NCBI RefSeq assembly: GCF_038150125.1
Contig: NZ_JBBVMF010000002.1
Span: 186,001 to 250,000 of the forward strand
Length of the DNA: 64,000 nt
From: SW132 sp038150125
Lineage (GTDB): Bacteria > Bacteroidota > Rhodothermia > Balneolales > Balneolaceae
Direction of reading: 5' to 3'
The notes beneath the pieces are model-generated. The model was not told where the DNA came from and did no database searches. It worked only from the letters and a program-made list of their open reading frames with translations. The position numbers and the translations under genes are program-made. Shown piece by piece: positions 8,766-18,088 of this stretch. Positions within the stretch are counted from its first letter, which is position 1. The number at the start of each line of letters is the position of its first letter.

Positions 8766-8794
8766 AAGCAGGATGAGATTAACTCACCCTGCTT
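8766..8794 (-). promoter_or_regulatory. Intercistronic hairpin between the two GH13 genes
   Basis: In the RNA the 12-nt arms AAGCAGGGTGAG and CTCATCCTGCTT pair fully (one G-U) around a 5-nt loop. No U-run follows, so it is more likely an mRNA-stabilising or processing element giving different levels of the two amylases than a terminator. Confidence 0.45.
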
Positions 8795-8805
8795 TAAAGG
8801 ACGCA

Positions 8806-11700
8806 CTATTTAATGAGCGACATTTTCTGAATTCGTGTAAGCCCCTGGCTTTCCAGTCGTGTAAAATAGATGCCGCTGCTTAATTGAGACGCATCAAAGG
8901 TGACCGTAAATGTTCCGGCCGGGTGATTTTCACGTTGAACAAGCGTTGCGACTTGCCGGCCCAGCGCATCGTAAACATTCAGCTGAACCGGGCTGGCCTG
9001 TGGGATATCATACGAAATGGTGGTCGTTGGGTTAAATGGATTTGGATAGTTCGGTCGGAGGCGGAAATTCTCAGGAATATCAGCACCGGCAATCTCTTCA
9101 TTACTCACAAATACTCCTTCTTCCGATGCCGGAATTTCCTGTGACGTATAGATACGTACTTCACCTGGTGCCATCTCAAACGATTGATTGGTTTCTGTCG
9201 CATTGAGTTCGGTACCAGACACAAAATCATACCATGTGCCGGTTTCCGGAAGTGTAATAGATGCACTTTGGCCAAAAACTCCAAAATTGCCCACGATAAC
9301 AGCGTTCATATCATTGTGCAGCAGTTCTAACGATTTGATTTCACCACTAAGTGATGAGCTAAACTGCGTTTCAGCACTCGTAAAAACCGGACTTGACTCC
9401 CGTAATCGTAACAGTTCGCTCCAGGTACGGTAAAGATTATACCGGACTGAATTGTCTGCATACTCCCAGCGAATTGGTTTTTCATCTGTTCGGCCGGGAT
9501 CGGATGGCGTACAATCTCCCGATCCGCTGCCACCGGGCTTCAGGCACTCGCCTTCTCCCCATCCATAGCCGAGTTCACCAAACTGCCAAAGCATTTTCGG
9601 CCCCGGTATTGTTAGAAAGAAGGACCCTGTAAGCTTTTGCCTGTCAATGGCAGTCCTGAAATCTGTTACATCGTATTCCGTATCGCTGTTGCCGAACTTA
9701 CGGTTTTTGAGCATAATCCACTGTTCATCATGGCTTTCCATATAGCCTACAAGATGAGGATTGCTCCATCCTCTGTTGGCAAAGTGAATACCTGAAAAGT
9801 TGGACTCCTGCGTATAGCCCATCGATGCCTGGCTGTAATTGTGATTATGGTTGCCCCATAGCATCATTCCATAATCGGAAAGTTCAATTTCCTCAGAATT
9901 CGCAGCAAAATGCTCAAGAATAACATAGGCTTCAGGATCGTAAGACCAGATTTCATCAGCCATCCGTTTGAGATTTGTAATACGCTGTTCATTGCGTCCA
10001 TCAAGAAGCGATTGGTTATCAACATTTGATGCAAATCCTTTGCTTAAATCAAACCGATAACCATCAATATTATATTCTTCAAGCCAATGCCGGTTCATCC
10101 GGTCCAGCCAGTATTTGATGTAGCTATTGTCGTGATTCAGATGAAAAAAGACATTGTAGGCGTGGCCTGGTCCAAGCAGAGGATTTTCCGAACTATTTGT
10201 GCCAAACATACGGACCAGAGGTGATTTATCATGGGCGTGATTATACACCACATCCAACAAAACAGCCATGCCGCGCTGATGTGCCTCATCTACAAATTCT
10301 CTGAATGCCTGACGAGATCCATATGATTTCTCTAGTGCTCCATGAAATGTTGGATTGTAGCCCCAGCTGATGTTTCCGTCGAACTGCGATACCGGCATCA
10401 ATTCAATTGCATTAATTCCCAGGTTCTCGAGGTAGCTAAGTGTATCGCGCAAGGTCGAAAATGAGCTCTCTTCAAGAAAATCGCGCAGGAGCAGCTCGTA
10501 AATGACGAGCTCTTCCTTGGCAGGACGTTGAAAGTCAGGAACTTGCCATTGGTAGTCTGTTTGTCCCGTTTCAATGACGGAAACCATTTCCTCTGTTAGC
10601 CCCGCTGGGTATTCAGGCATATCAGGATAGATCGTTTCCGGAATGTATTGGTCGAAGTCAGGATCCAAAACCAGCTCTGAATACAGGTCAGCCACACGCA
10701 ATTCTCCATCAATCAGATATTGAAATGTGTGCTGCACGCCCGGCTGTAAGCCATCAATTTCGATCCAGAAATGGGCACTGTCTGCACTGGCTTCATCAAG
10801 ATTCATGTAATACTCATCCTGTACTTCCCAATCAGAGAAACTCCCAATCACGTAAGCGAACTCTTTGCCCGGGGCAAAAAACGATAGCGTTACTTTGTCG
10901 GTGTCAGAGGCGTGATATGTGATTCCGTCTTCAATCCCCTGTGGCCTTGCCAGCCGTACAACATCAGGTTTGATGATAATACTGAGCGTATCAGATGCTG
11001 TGGTTCCTTGCTGATCTTCGGCCACAGCATAAAAGTCAGTACGGCCTGATCCTGTCACAACATATGTAGTCGAGAGCATGTCAGTGTCTGAAACACTTAC
11101 AATTTCGGTATCACCCTGTAATAACGTTATGGAGGAAAGCGTCCCCAGTTCAGAGGAACCCGCAATTTCGAAATTTATGCTCTGACCGTCGTCCGCAAAA
11201 AAAGGATTTAGACCCACGATCGACGGGCTCGTAAACCGAACCTGGAGTTCATCATCAAACAAGTCAACAAAAAGATCTTCGGTTTGGAGCGAGCCGTCAC
11301 TGTTTCGAAGGACAAACGCCAATTGCAGCACTTCACCTTCAGAATCAGGAATTTCATAATACTCCCTGATATCGTCAATTTGTAGTTCCCACTGATCGTT
11401 ACCCAGCGACGTTAGTTGTGCACGAGAAATATTAACCGGCCAATCGGCAATGACGTAGGACCAGCTCCCGCTGTTTTTATCAGCTTCGTTAAGAATAACA
11501 CCCGTATGGGCATACACGCTGCCGCTGTAGCCTTGAAGATCATTATTCTGGGTCTCTGACACATCAAACACAATTGTCAGTGGCTTATCCTCTGCCGGAA
11601 ATGCCGGATCGGTTTTGATGGCCTGCCCAAAAAGGGATAGCGGAATAAAAAGCAGTATCAGCGTAGTGACTATGGTGCGTAAACTGTATTTGTAGTTCAT
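8806..11700 (-). CDS. T9SS-exported multidomain GH13 alpha-amylase
   Basis: 964 residues. An N-terminal signal peptide is followed by beta-rich modules (about 30-340), including a CBM48-like domain (segment FAYVIGSFSDW). The GH13 barrel begins near 397: VVYNHAHD, DGYRFDLSKG (nucleophile Asp, about 550), VILEHFA (acid Glu, about 595) and YMESHDEQ (about 655). After a beta domain, residues about 880-964 form a Por/T9SS type A sorting domain starting at NYPNPFNPTTTISYD and ending in IQKMSLIK. This indicates export across the outer membrane and surface attachment or release. It follows lacI by 3 bases and probably starts polymer breakdown. Exact specificity (starch, glycogen, pullulan) is not determinable. 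Confidence 0.92.
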   Translation of the reverse strand: MNYKYSLRTIVTTLILLFIPLSLFGQAIKTDPAFPAEDKPLTIVFDVSETQNNDLQGYSGSVYAHTGVILNEADKNSGSWSYVIADWPVNISRAQLTSLGNDQWELQIDDIREYYEIPDSEGEVLQLAFVLRNSDGSLQTEDLFVDLFDDELQVRFTSPSIVGLNPFFADDGQSINFEIAGSSELGTLSSITLLQGDTEIVSVSDTDMLSTTYVVTGSGRTDFYAVAEDQQGTTASDTLSIIIKPDVVRLARPQGIEDGITYHASDTDKVTLSFFAPGKEFAYVIGSFSDWEVQDEYYMNLDEASADSAHFWIEIDGLQPGVQHTFQYLIDGELRVADLYSELVLDPDFDQYIPETIYPDMPEYPAGLTEEMVSVIETGQTDYQWQVPDFQRPAKEELVIYELLLRDFLEESSFSTLRDTLSYLENLGINAIELMPVSQFDGNISWGYNPTFHGALEKSYGSRQAFREFVDEAHQRGMAVLLDVVYNHAHDKSPLVRMFGTNSSENPLLGPGHAYNVFFHLNHDNSYIKYWLDRMNRHWLEEYNIDGYRFDLSKGFASNVDNQSLLDGRNEQRITNLKRMADEIWSYDPEAYVILEHFAANSEEIELSDYGMMLWGNHNHNYSQASMGYTQESNFSGIHFANRGWSNPHLVGYMESHDEQWIMLKNRKFGNSDTEYDVTDFRTAIDRQKLTGSFFLTIPGPKMLWQFGELGYGWGEGECLKPGGSGSGDCTPSDPGRTDEKPIRWEYADNSVRYNLYRTWSELLRLRESSPVFTSAETQFSSSLSGEIKSLELLHNDMNAVIVGNFGVFGQSASITLPETGTWYDFVSGTELNATETNQSFEMAPGEVRIYTSQEIPASEEGVFVSNEEIAGADIPENFRLRPNYPNPFNPTTTISYDIPQASPVQLNVYDALGRQVATLVQRENHPAGTFTVTFDASQLSSGIYFTRLESQGLTRIQKMSLIK

Positions 11701-11703
11701 ATT

Positions 11704-12720
11704 CTATGCTATTTTTTTGCTATCAGCAAGAACTTCAGATGAGCTCCTGATAACAAGTTCAGGTTTATAAATCAGTGTTGTGGGTTCCTCTTTTGGCTTG
11801 CTGATGCGTTTGATCAGACTTTCTGTTGCTTCAGCTCCCATCTTGTATATTGGCTGATGAACGGTGGAGAGCCCGATATATTCGGCAATTGTAAGATTAT
11901 CGTATCCAATTAACGGGATATGCTTGCCGGTCTCCTCCATCGCTTTCATCGCACCGATTGCTTTAATGTCTGATGCACAAACACAAGCTTCGGGTAGCGG
12001 ATCTATGGACAGGATTTTTTTCATTGCCTGGTACCCGCTTTTTTCAGTGAATCCATCCCGTGCCATATCATCACCACGCTGAATTAAATAATCATCGATC
12101 TCTATTCCAGCTGCAGACAATGCTTTTTCATACCCTGTCAGCCTTTCAATTACGGGAACTGAATCCGGTGCTGCTGATAAATAAGCTATTCGTTTGAATC
12201 CTTTTTTTATGAAATAGTCAGTTGCCAGGTAAGACCCTTCAACGTTGTCAACGTTCACGGAATCAAAAAACGGATTGGAATCATCAATGACGGAAATGGG
12301 GACTTCAAATTTCTTGAAAACTTCCCACTTATTCTTTTCAAAGTGAAGGGAGACAAATAGATAACCATCAGCCCACTGACGTTTAATCTGGTATTCCACT
12401 TGTTTGAACGGGTCTTCATCAGACGTTATATGAACAATATTTAGCTCGAAATTCTTTGCAGTTAATTTGTCCTGGATGGCACTTAATACCTCCATGAAAA
12501 AGTGGTTCGATATGATGGGAATAAACATCATAATACTGTTCTTCTTTTTCCTGGCTAAGCCCTGTGCAAATACTTGTGGATGATATCCCATTTTATCAGC
12601 CACGGCCAAAACCTTATTACGTGTCGATTCCCGAACTCTGCCTTTTTCATTGAATACTCTTGAAACAGTAGCAATACTGACGCCCGCTGCTTTGGCTATA
12701 TCGTAGATTGTATTAGGCAA
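11704..12720 (-). CDS. LacI-family transcriptional regulator
   Basis: 338 residues. The N-terminal helix-turn-helix IYDIAKAAGVSIATVSRVFN and hinge are followed by a periplasmic-binding-like sugar sensor (SIMMFIPIISNHFFMEVL onward). The start is TTG: no in-frame ATG occurs between the upstream stop and the HTH. It heads the operon lacI-amylase-amylase-transporter. A perfect LacI-type palindrome lies about 200 bases upstream, implying autoregulation. The effector is presumably a malto-oligosaccharide. Confidence 0.92.
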   Translation of the reverse strand: MPNTIYDIAKAAGVSIATVSRVFNEKGRVRESTRNKVLAVADKMGYHPQVFAQGLARKKKNSIMMFIPIISNHFFMEVLSAIQDKLTAKNFELNIVHITSDEDPFKQVEYQIKRQWADGYLFVSLHFEKNKWEVFKKFEVPISVIDDSNPFFDSVNVDNVEGSYLATDYFIKKGFKRIAYLSAAPDSVPVIERLTGYEKALSAAGIEIDDYLIQRGDDMARDGFTEKSGYQAMKKILSIDPLPEACVCASDIKAIGAMKAMEETGKHIPLIGYDNLTIAEYIGLSTVHQPIYKMGAEATESLIKRISKPKEEPTTLIYKPELVIRSSSEVLADSKKIA

Positions 12721-13127
12721 TGGTTGAGTTGATCTGGTTGAAAGTCAGTTGAAAATCTTGTCGTTTTTATGTTCCGATTCATTGTGCGCTATACATTTGA
12801 AGAATTCGGAGTCTGACAATATTATCTTTCTTTAAAATCATACGAAAAAACTACTGTCTTATCTTATAATCCTGAAAGATACAGCAAAATAGTGCATGAG
12901 CTGTTTTACCGATTATTAATGTAAGCGCTTACATAATATCTGAATAAAAAAATTCAAGGTCAACCTTTTTGATTGCATATATAAGTAATGCGAAAAAATG
13001 GTGGTATTTAGGAAAAGCTATACCGATATGAATAAAACCTGCAGCCAAAGCACCATTCTGCTGTAGGTACAGCACGATGTATTATACAAATAGTTAAAAA
13101 AGCTGTTTCACATTGAATGGTCGATTT
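12721..13127. other. Control region upstream of the lacI-amylase operon
   Basis: 400 bp without a gene. It holds the operator at 12919-12934 and presumably the operon promoter on the minus strand. A short TGCTGT/ACAGCA hairpin (13059-13074) lies past the ispG stop but has no T-run. Nothing else was recognised. Confidence 0.5.
12919..12934. promoter_or_regulatory. LacI-type operator
   Basis: ATGTAAGCGCTTACAT is a perfect 16-bp palindrome with the central CG and AAGCGCTT core typical of LacI/GalR-family sites. It lies about 200 bases upstream of the LacI gene and its amylase operon. Confidence 0.75.
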
Positions 13128-14387
13128 CTATGATGCAGGCTGAGAATCTTTTTGCTCGTCTTGGTCAACTGAACCATTGCTATAATTCTTAACAACATAA
13201 TTGTCGAGAATTTTTCTAAACTCTGCTCCTATTCCTTCACCCCTCAATGTTTTGTAATGTTCACCATCAACATATACAGGAGCTTTAGGCTCTTCAAATG
13301 TGCCGGGTAGTGAGATTCCAATATTTGCGTGGCGCGATTCACCCGGGCCGTTCACAACACAACCCATCACGGCCACATCCATTTCTTCTACACCCGGATA
13401 AACTTCACGCCATACCGGCATCGATTCCACAATGTAGTTTTGAATTTCATCGGCCAGCTCCTGGAAATAGGTACTTTTGGTACGCCCGCATCCCGGACAG
13501 GATGTTACCTGCGGAATAAAGCTCCGAATGCCCAGCGATTGAAGAATTTGCTGGCTTATGCGAACCTCTTCTGCCCTGTCGGCTCCGGGCATGGGGGTTA
13601 GCGATACTCGAATGGTGTCACCGATTCCTTCCTGCAGGAGAATACCGAGTGCAACAGAGCTAGCCACAGTGCCTTTCATTCCCATACCGGCTTCCGTGAG
13701 GCCAAGATGCAGCGGATATTTAAGGTCTTTGGCAATTCTTCTATATACCGTGATGAGGTCCTGTACGCCGGACATTTTGCAGCTAACAATAATTTTATCG
13801 GACGAAAGACCTACATCTTCTGCAAGAGCCGTTGAACGACGCGCACTCTCAACCATTGTATCGAGCATCACTTCCTTCGATGTTTTTGGGTTGGGGCGAT
13901 TATTGTTTTCATCCATGTATTGTGCAAGCAGCTGCTGATCGAGAGAGCCCCAGTTCACCCCGATGCGAACCGATTTATCATATTTAATGGCCTGCTCAAC
14001 AATTGTGCAGAAGTTTTTATCTCTTGTCTTTGTACCCGTATTGCCAGGATTAATTCTGAAGTTTGCCAGAGCCTTAGCCATATCCGGATAAGCCGGCAAA
14101 AGTTTGTGCCCGTTGTAGTGAAAATCGCCAATAATGGGAACCGTCACTCCCCTGTTCAGAAGTTTCTCTTTAATGTACGGGACCGCCTTCGCTGAGGCAT
14201 CATTATTCACGGTTATCCGAACAAGTTCCGATCCAGATTTGTGCAGATGATCAATCTGATCAACAGTTTCATCTATATCCGCTGTATCAGTGTTTGTCAT
14301 AGATTGTACAACAATCGGATGATCTCCGCCTACGGGAACATCTCCAACATTAACGGTAATAGATTTTCTGCGTTCAATAGTGTTCAT
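13128..14387 (-). CDS. ispG: 4-hydroxy-3-methylbut-2-enyl diphosphate synthase (flavodoxin/ferredoxin)
   Basis: 419 residues, the penultimate enzyme of the MEP isoprenoid pathway, converting MEcPP to HMBPP in the cytosol with a [4Fe-4S] cluster. The N-terminal TIM barrel starts VGDVPVGGDHPIVVQSMTNT. The C-terminal cluster ligands are in CPGCGRT (about 294) and GCVVNGPGES (about 340), giving the family's three cysteines and one glutamate. The length fits the two-domain bacterial form without the plant/Bacteroides insert. ATG at 14387. The CrtI-like desaturase 2 kb away would use isoprenoids made by this pathway. Confidence 0.97.
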   Translation of the reverse strand: MNTIERRKSITVNVGDVPVGGDHPIVVQSMTNTDTADIDETVDQIDHLHKSGSELVRITVNNDASAKAVPYIKEKLLNRGVTVPIIGDFHYNGHKLLPAYPDMAKALANFRINPGNTGTKTRDKNFCTIVEQAIKYDKSVRIGVNWGSLDQQLLAQYMDENNNRPNPKTSKEVMLDTMVESARRSTALAEDVGLSSDKIIVSCKMSGVQDLITVYRRIAKDLKYPLHLGLTEAGMGMKGTVASSVALGILLQEGIGDTIRVSLTPMPGADRAEEVRISQQILQSLGIRSFIPQVTSCPGCGRTKSTYFQELADEIQNYIVESMPVWREVYPGVEEMDVAVMGCVVNGPGESRHANIGISLPGTFEEPKAPVYVDGEHYKTLRGEGIGAEFRKILDNYVVKNYSNGSVDQDEQKDSQPAS

Positions 14388-14565
14388 AATGATTAATCAG
14401 ATATTTGAATTTTCTGTATCGAAAAGTCTGCTGCTAAATTCTGTTTACTAACAAAAATTGTATTTCCTAACGTCTTCACACCTCAAACCGTGTGTAAATG
14501 AGAATAATTCAGAGTTTAAAAATAACACCCTAACAATATTTCTTGCCTGCAGTATCGTGAGTAAC

Positions 14566-15417
14566 TTAGTTCCGTTTACTCAGCTCAAAAAGTTTCTGTT
14601 TCTCCTCTTTAGTGAGACCGTCATATCCTTTTTTAGAAATTTTTTCGAGAATTTCATCAAGTTCATCGGCATCCTTCTCTTCCATTATTTCCACATCTGC
14701 AACGGCGTACATATCTTTATTCTTCTGTCGCTTTTTCTTTTTCGATTTCGTCCCTTTTCCTTTAAACATCTGTTCGATAGGACGAATGAAAGAGCTTAAA
14801 TCATATCCTTCGTAGTGCATTTTTACAAGCAAATAACCTGTGCCGGCACCGCCAAGGTGTACAAGACGTGCTATGTTATCTCCTGCTCCGATTAGCAAAA
14901 CGTCGAGTGCTACAAGTCCAGCCACAAAGAAACGAGCTTCGATCGGGGGAAGGAACAGCAGCATGATGGGAGTGGTGGGAAACAGATATGCGAAAGCAAC
15001 GAGTGTACCTAAAACAGCACCTGAAGCTCCAATCACAATATTTGATCCTACTATGGATGCAAGTGCAATCTGTAAAAGTGCGCCGCCAATACCGGCTCCA
15101 AAGTAAATAACTGAAAAGGATCGAGGCCCGATAGTCTCTTCAACCGTACGTCCCATCCACCAGAGCCAGAGCATATTAAAGATAAGGTGAAAGGCTCCGC
15201 CGTGAACAAACATATAGGTAACGATTCGCCAAGGCTGTGTAAGGGCTGTAAATGGATCAGGATTAAACCCAAAAACATTCACGATTAATTGGCCTGCGAA
15301 TATCATCAACAAAAAAACGATAACATTTATCGCTATAATTGTTCGTATAACAGGTGGGATTCGCATGAATCCGCGCTTGAGTGTATTCCAGAAAGAATCG
15401 TAGTCGTACCTTGACAT
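14566..15417 (-). CDS. Rhomboid-family intramembrane serine protease
   Basis: 283 residues, about six membrane helices. The L1 loop motif is VHGGAFHLIFNMLWLWWMG. Catalytic Ser is in GASGAVLG (about 130) and the partner His in HLGGAGTGY (about 186). A long basic, then acidic cytoplasmic tail (about 215-283, KGTKSKKKKRQKNK, then Glu/Asp-rich, ending KEEKQKLFELSK) follows the protease core, like the tails of other Bacteroidota rhomboids. It starts 2 bases after the second rhomboid gene ends. Substrates unknown. Confidence 0.92.
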   Translation of the reverse strand: MSRYDYDSFWNTLKRGFMRIPPVIRTIIAINVIVFLLMIFAGQLIVNVFGFNPDPFTALTQPWRIVTYMFVHGGAFHLIFNMLWLWWMGRTVEETIGPRSFSVIYFGAGIGGALLQIALASIVGSNIVIGASGAVLGTLVAFAYLFPTTPIMLLFLPPIEARFFVAGLVALDVLLIGAGDNIARLVHLGGAGTGYLLVKMHYEGYDLSSFIRPIEQMFKGKGTKSKKKKRQKNKDMYAVADVEIMEEKDADELDEILEKISKKGYDGLTKEEKQKLFELSKRN

Positions 15418-15419
15418 AA

Positions 15420-16049
15420 TTAGTAACTCTGTTTTGAGCCTTTTAAGCCCCAGTACTTAATGAGAATAAAACCAACAACCATACCACCAAGGTGGGCAAA
15501 ATGAGCAATACCGCTGCCCGGCCTGAATACACCGCTAAGCAGTTCAATGGCTCCAAAGATAGCAACAAAATACTTAGCTTTAATTGGAACCGGAGGTATC
15601 AGTAACACGATGTAGCGATCAGGAAACATCATACCAAAGGCAAGTAAGATTCCATAAACAGCACCTGAAGCTCCTACCGTAGGAGCACCGCCTGCACCAA
15701 TGAACATATGTATCAGGGCAGCACCTATTCCGGTCAGGAAATAGTAGACGGTAAACCGTTTAGTTCCCCAAAAATTTTCAATAGCCTGTCCAAAAATCCA
15801 AAGAGCAAACAAATTGAAGAATATGTGCCCCAATCCACCATGTAAAAACATATATGTAACTAACTGCCAAGGTTCAAACAATGGATGACCAATAGGCCAG
15901 AGCGCACCAAACCGGAAAAGTAAATCCCCAATGGTTGGTGTAGCGATTGCCAGAAAACAAAGAGCATTAACAATAATAAGGTGTTTAACAGCCGGTGGAA
16001 ATACTGAAAACTGTGCGTTAGGTGAAAAACTGTCGTTTTGAAAATTCAA
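15420..16049 (-). CDS. Rhomboid-family intramembrane serine protease
   Basis: 209 residues, a minimal six-helix rhomboid with LHGGLGHIFFNLFALWIFG in the L1 region, GASGAVYG with the nucleophile Ser (about 125) and AHLGGMVVG with the catalytic His (about 185). The start is TTG at 16049: no ATG lies between the upstream in-frame stop and the first membrane helix. It is sandwiched between the desaturase gene (7 bases upstream) and the longer rhomboid (2 bases downstream). Confidence 0.92.
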   Translation of the reverse strand: MNFQNDSFSPNAQFSVFPPAVKHLIIVNALCFLAIATPTIGDLLFRFGALWPIGHPLFEPWQLVTYMFLHGGLGHIFFNLFALWIFGQAIENFWGTKRFTVYYFLTGIGAALIHMFIGAGGAPTVGASGAVYGILLAFGMMFPDRYIVLLIPPVPIKAKYFVAIFGAIELLSGVFRPGSGIAHFAHLGGMVVGFILIKYWGLKGSKQSY

Positions 16050-16056
16050 AAAATCG

Positions 16057-17559
16057 TTATTGGTTTAAAAAGTTCTGTATTCTGTAATATACGTTGATTC
16101 CGCTTAAAGTTACGCCGGGAATTCCCTGACCCGGAAACACAGTATCTCCTACGAGATATAGTCCTCCAAACGGTGTTTCATTTGGTGTCCAGTCGAGTAA
16201 CGAACGATCCATTTGCTGGGGGATTCCTCCTACGCGTCCTTTCTTTCGATACACCCAGTTATTCCATGTAACCGGGGTAGACGAAAATACCGTTTCAATA
16301 TTTTCGCGACTGAAGCCGTCAAGCCGTTCAACCATAATCCGAAGAATCTGTTCCTGAACCATCTGTTTATGATGTTCATAGCTGCCGTTGAGCTGAAACC
16401 ACCAGTCAGGGTCTGTATGGGTTGACACATTTATTGTACGAAACCCATCGGGCGACCGAACTCTGTCATTCGGATGGGACAAAGATACGAAGATTGAGTC
16501 GGAATTCAGGCCTTCTATCTTATCATCTTTACGGAGGTGTATTTGGTGATGAAGCGGGATGTTGCGTTCAAATACATCTTTTATGGCCATTCCCATCGTA
16601 AAGGCACCCCAGGCTTTTTGGTACTTGCCGCTCTCTTTATCGAAATATTCCGAAATCCGGCCATGAGTAATACCGCTCATATTCCAGACAGGCAGATTAC
16701 TAATCACAAATCTGCTTTGGTAAGTAAGTTTTTTTCGTGCTTTTTCTGAAATTACTGTAAAAAGGTTGTCACGCTTATCAATGCTGATAACTTTCTCTTT
16801 ATTTCGGACCTTACCGTTATTTTTTTCAATGAAATCTCTGAGCGTATGAATCATTACAACAAGGCCGCCGGGAACAGAATAATTTGTTGCGTTTGTATAG
16901 GTACACGCGGGAGCGCCAAACAGAAAAGGTGTTTCTGAAGATGTTGCCTGGGCCGATATCATCAGCTGCTCATCCAAAAAAGTGATAAAATCAGGGTTCG
17001 ATATTCCTTTCTCTACAGCAACTTTTTTGACTGAGCGAAGTGCGTATGGCAAGACCCAAATATCCCTGGGATCATTTTTCAGCAGCCGAAACCAGTCGAG
17101 CGGTTTCTGAGGAGGAAAAAAGTGATTTTTACCTGATACTTTCCAAACAACATCTGCAACCTTAAATGCCAGTTTCCAAAAGGATTCTTGAGCATCACGT
17201 TCACCAAAATGTTTGATAGCTTCGTCAATCCACTTTTGCCGGTCCTGGTATCGTGTTATTTTTTCACCGTTGAAGTGAACCTGCATCGAGGGTTCTATAG
17301 GAATCTTTGGGATGGTAATGCCGAGATCTTCCTCAAGAATTCTAAGCGGCTGATGCTCATCAAAACCAATAAGGGTTGTTGCACCTGATTCAAAAATGTA
17401 CCCTTTTCTTTTGTAGGATGAGCTGCAACCGCCAAGAGATAATCCTGCTTCCAGCACGAGCGTAGAATAGCCGGCGTTTGCCAGGTAGGATGCCGCCGTC
17501 ATTCCTCCCATTCCCGACCCAATAATGATGCAATCGTAGATGATATTGTCTTTATTCAT
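16057..17559 (-). CDS. Phytoene desaturase-family FAD oxidoreductase (CrtI/CrtD-like)
   Basis: About 500 residues. The N-terminal dinucleotide fold CIIIGSGMGGMTAASYLANAG continues into EAGLSLGGCSSS. The C-terminal FAD motif is LVGDTVFPGQGIPGVTLSG, as in carotenoid desaturases, isomerases and retinol saturases. It probably acts on membrane carotenoids. ATG at 17559 is chosen over an in-frame TTG at 17568. No crtB or other crt gene lies next to it, so CrtI, CrtD (3,4-desaturase) or CrtISO activity cannot be distinguished. Confidence 0.8.
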   Translation of the reverse strand: MNKDNIIYDCIIIGSGMGGMTAASYLANAGYSTLVLEAGLSLGGCSSSYKRKGYIFESGATTLIGFDEHQPLRILEEDLGITIPKIPIEPSMQVHFNGEKITRYQDRQKWIDEAIKHFGERDAQESFWKLAFKVADVVWKVSGKNHFFPPQKPLDWFRLLKNDPRDIWVLPYALRSVKKVAVEKGISNPDFITFLDEQLMISAQATSSETPFLFGAPACTYTNATNYSVPGGLVVMIHTLRDFIEKNNGKVRNKEKVISIDKRDNLFTVISEKARKKLTYQSRFVISNLPVWNMSGITHGRISEYFDKESGKYQKAWGAFTMGMAIKDVFERNIPLHHQIHLRKDDKIEGLNSDSIFVSLSHPNDRVRSPDGFRTINVSTHTDPDWWFQLNGSYEHHKQMVQEQILRIMVERLDGFSRENIETVFSSTPVTWNNWVYRKKGRVGGIPQQMDRSLLDWTPNETPFGGLYLVGDTVFPGQGIPGVTLSGINVYYRIQNFLNQ

Positions 17560-18088
17560 GCTGTTCAAACAATCATAAAGGATTGATGGGTTCCTGAGGA
17601 AAGCTTAAAATTTTACAAAATTAAGTTTCTCAGATGAGCAGTAACTGAACAGAAGAGGGCTTGCCAATACAGCGCGTCTGGACGCTGTTTCTGCTGGCTG
17701 AGAGATTAGAGACACCCATTAAATCTGACAGCGTTGGTTTTTTACCGCTGAAACCTGAGTTCGATTATAAATCAGGACCAAAAGCACTCCCCTCCTGTGT
17801 AAGGAGGGGCTGGGGGTGGTAGCCATTAGGTTTTTAAGCTTAAATACGACTCAAAAAGCCTGATTCAAACACCCTTCCCAAAGGGATCCCTTATATGGGA
17901 AAATGAGGTGCTGAAAGAAGCCCGGCAAAGCCCCGAGGGATCGGGACCAGAAAATACTGGCACCGGGATTGCTGTCAGGTCTTTATCCGACAAATAAGAA
18001 TTAACATAACATTGGAAGGTTGACTCAAGAAGATAAAAGAGTCAAAATTTAATCCGAAGACGGCTGACACGGCGGCAATATTGAATCA
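17560..18088. repeat. Non-coding stretch with dispersed inverted repeats
   Basis: No gene was seen. It contains a CCCCTCCT/AGGAGGGG hairpin continuing GCTGGGGGTGGT (17785-17820), degraded related words (CCCTTCCCAAAGGGATCCC near 17872, CCCCGAGGGATCGGG near 17931) and an ACAGCG/CGCTGT hairpin near 17676. Such words are typical of intergenic repeats in Bacteroidota. Confidence 0.45.

Noticed and set aside
13059..13074. Terminator after ispG
   Set aside because: Only a 6-bp stem and no T-run.
17690..17780. TPP riboswitch-like words (GGCTGAGAG ... CACCC)
   Set aside because: The conserved CCTGAT and GCGTAGGGA parts are missing, and there is no thiamine gene nearby.
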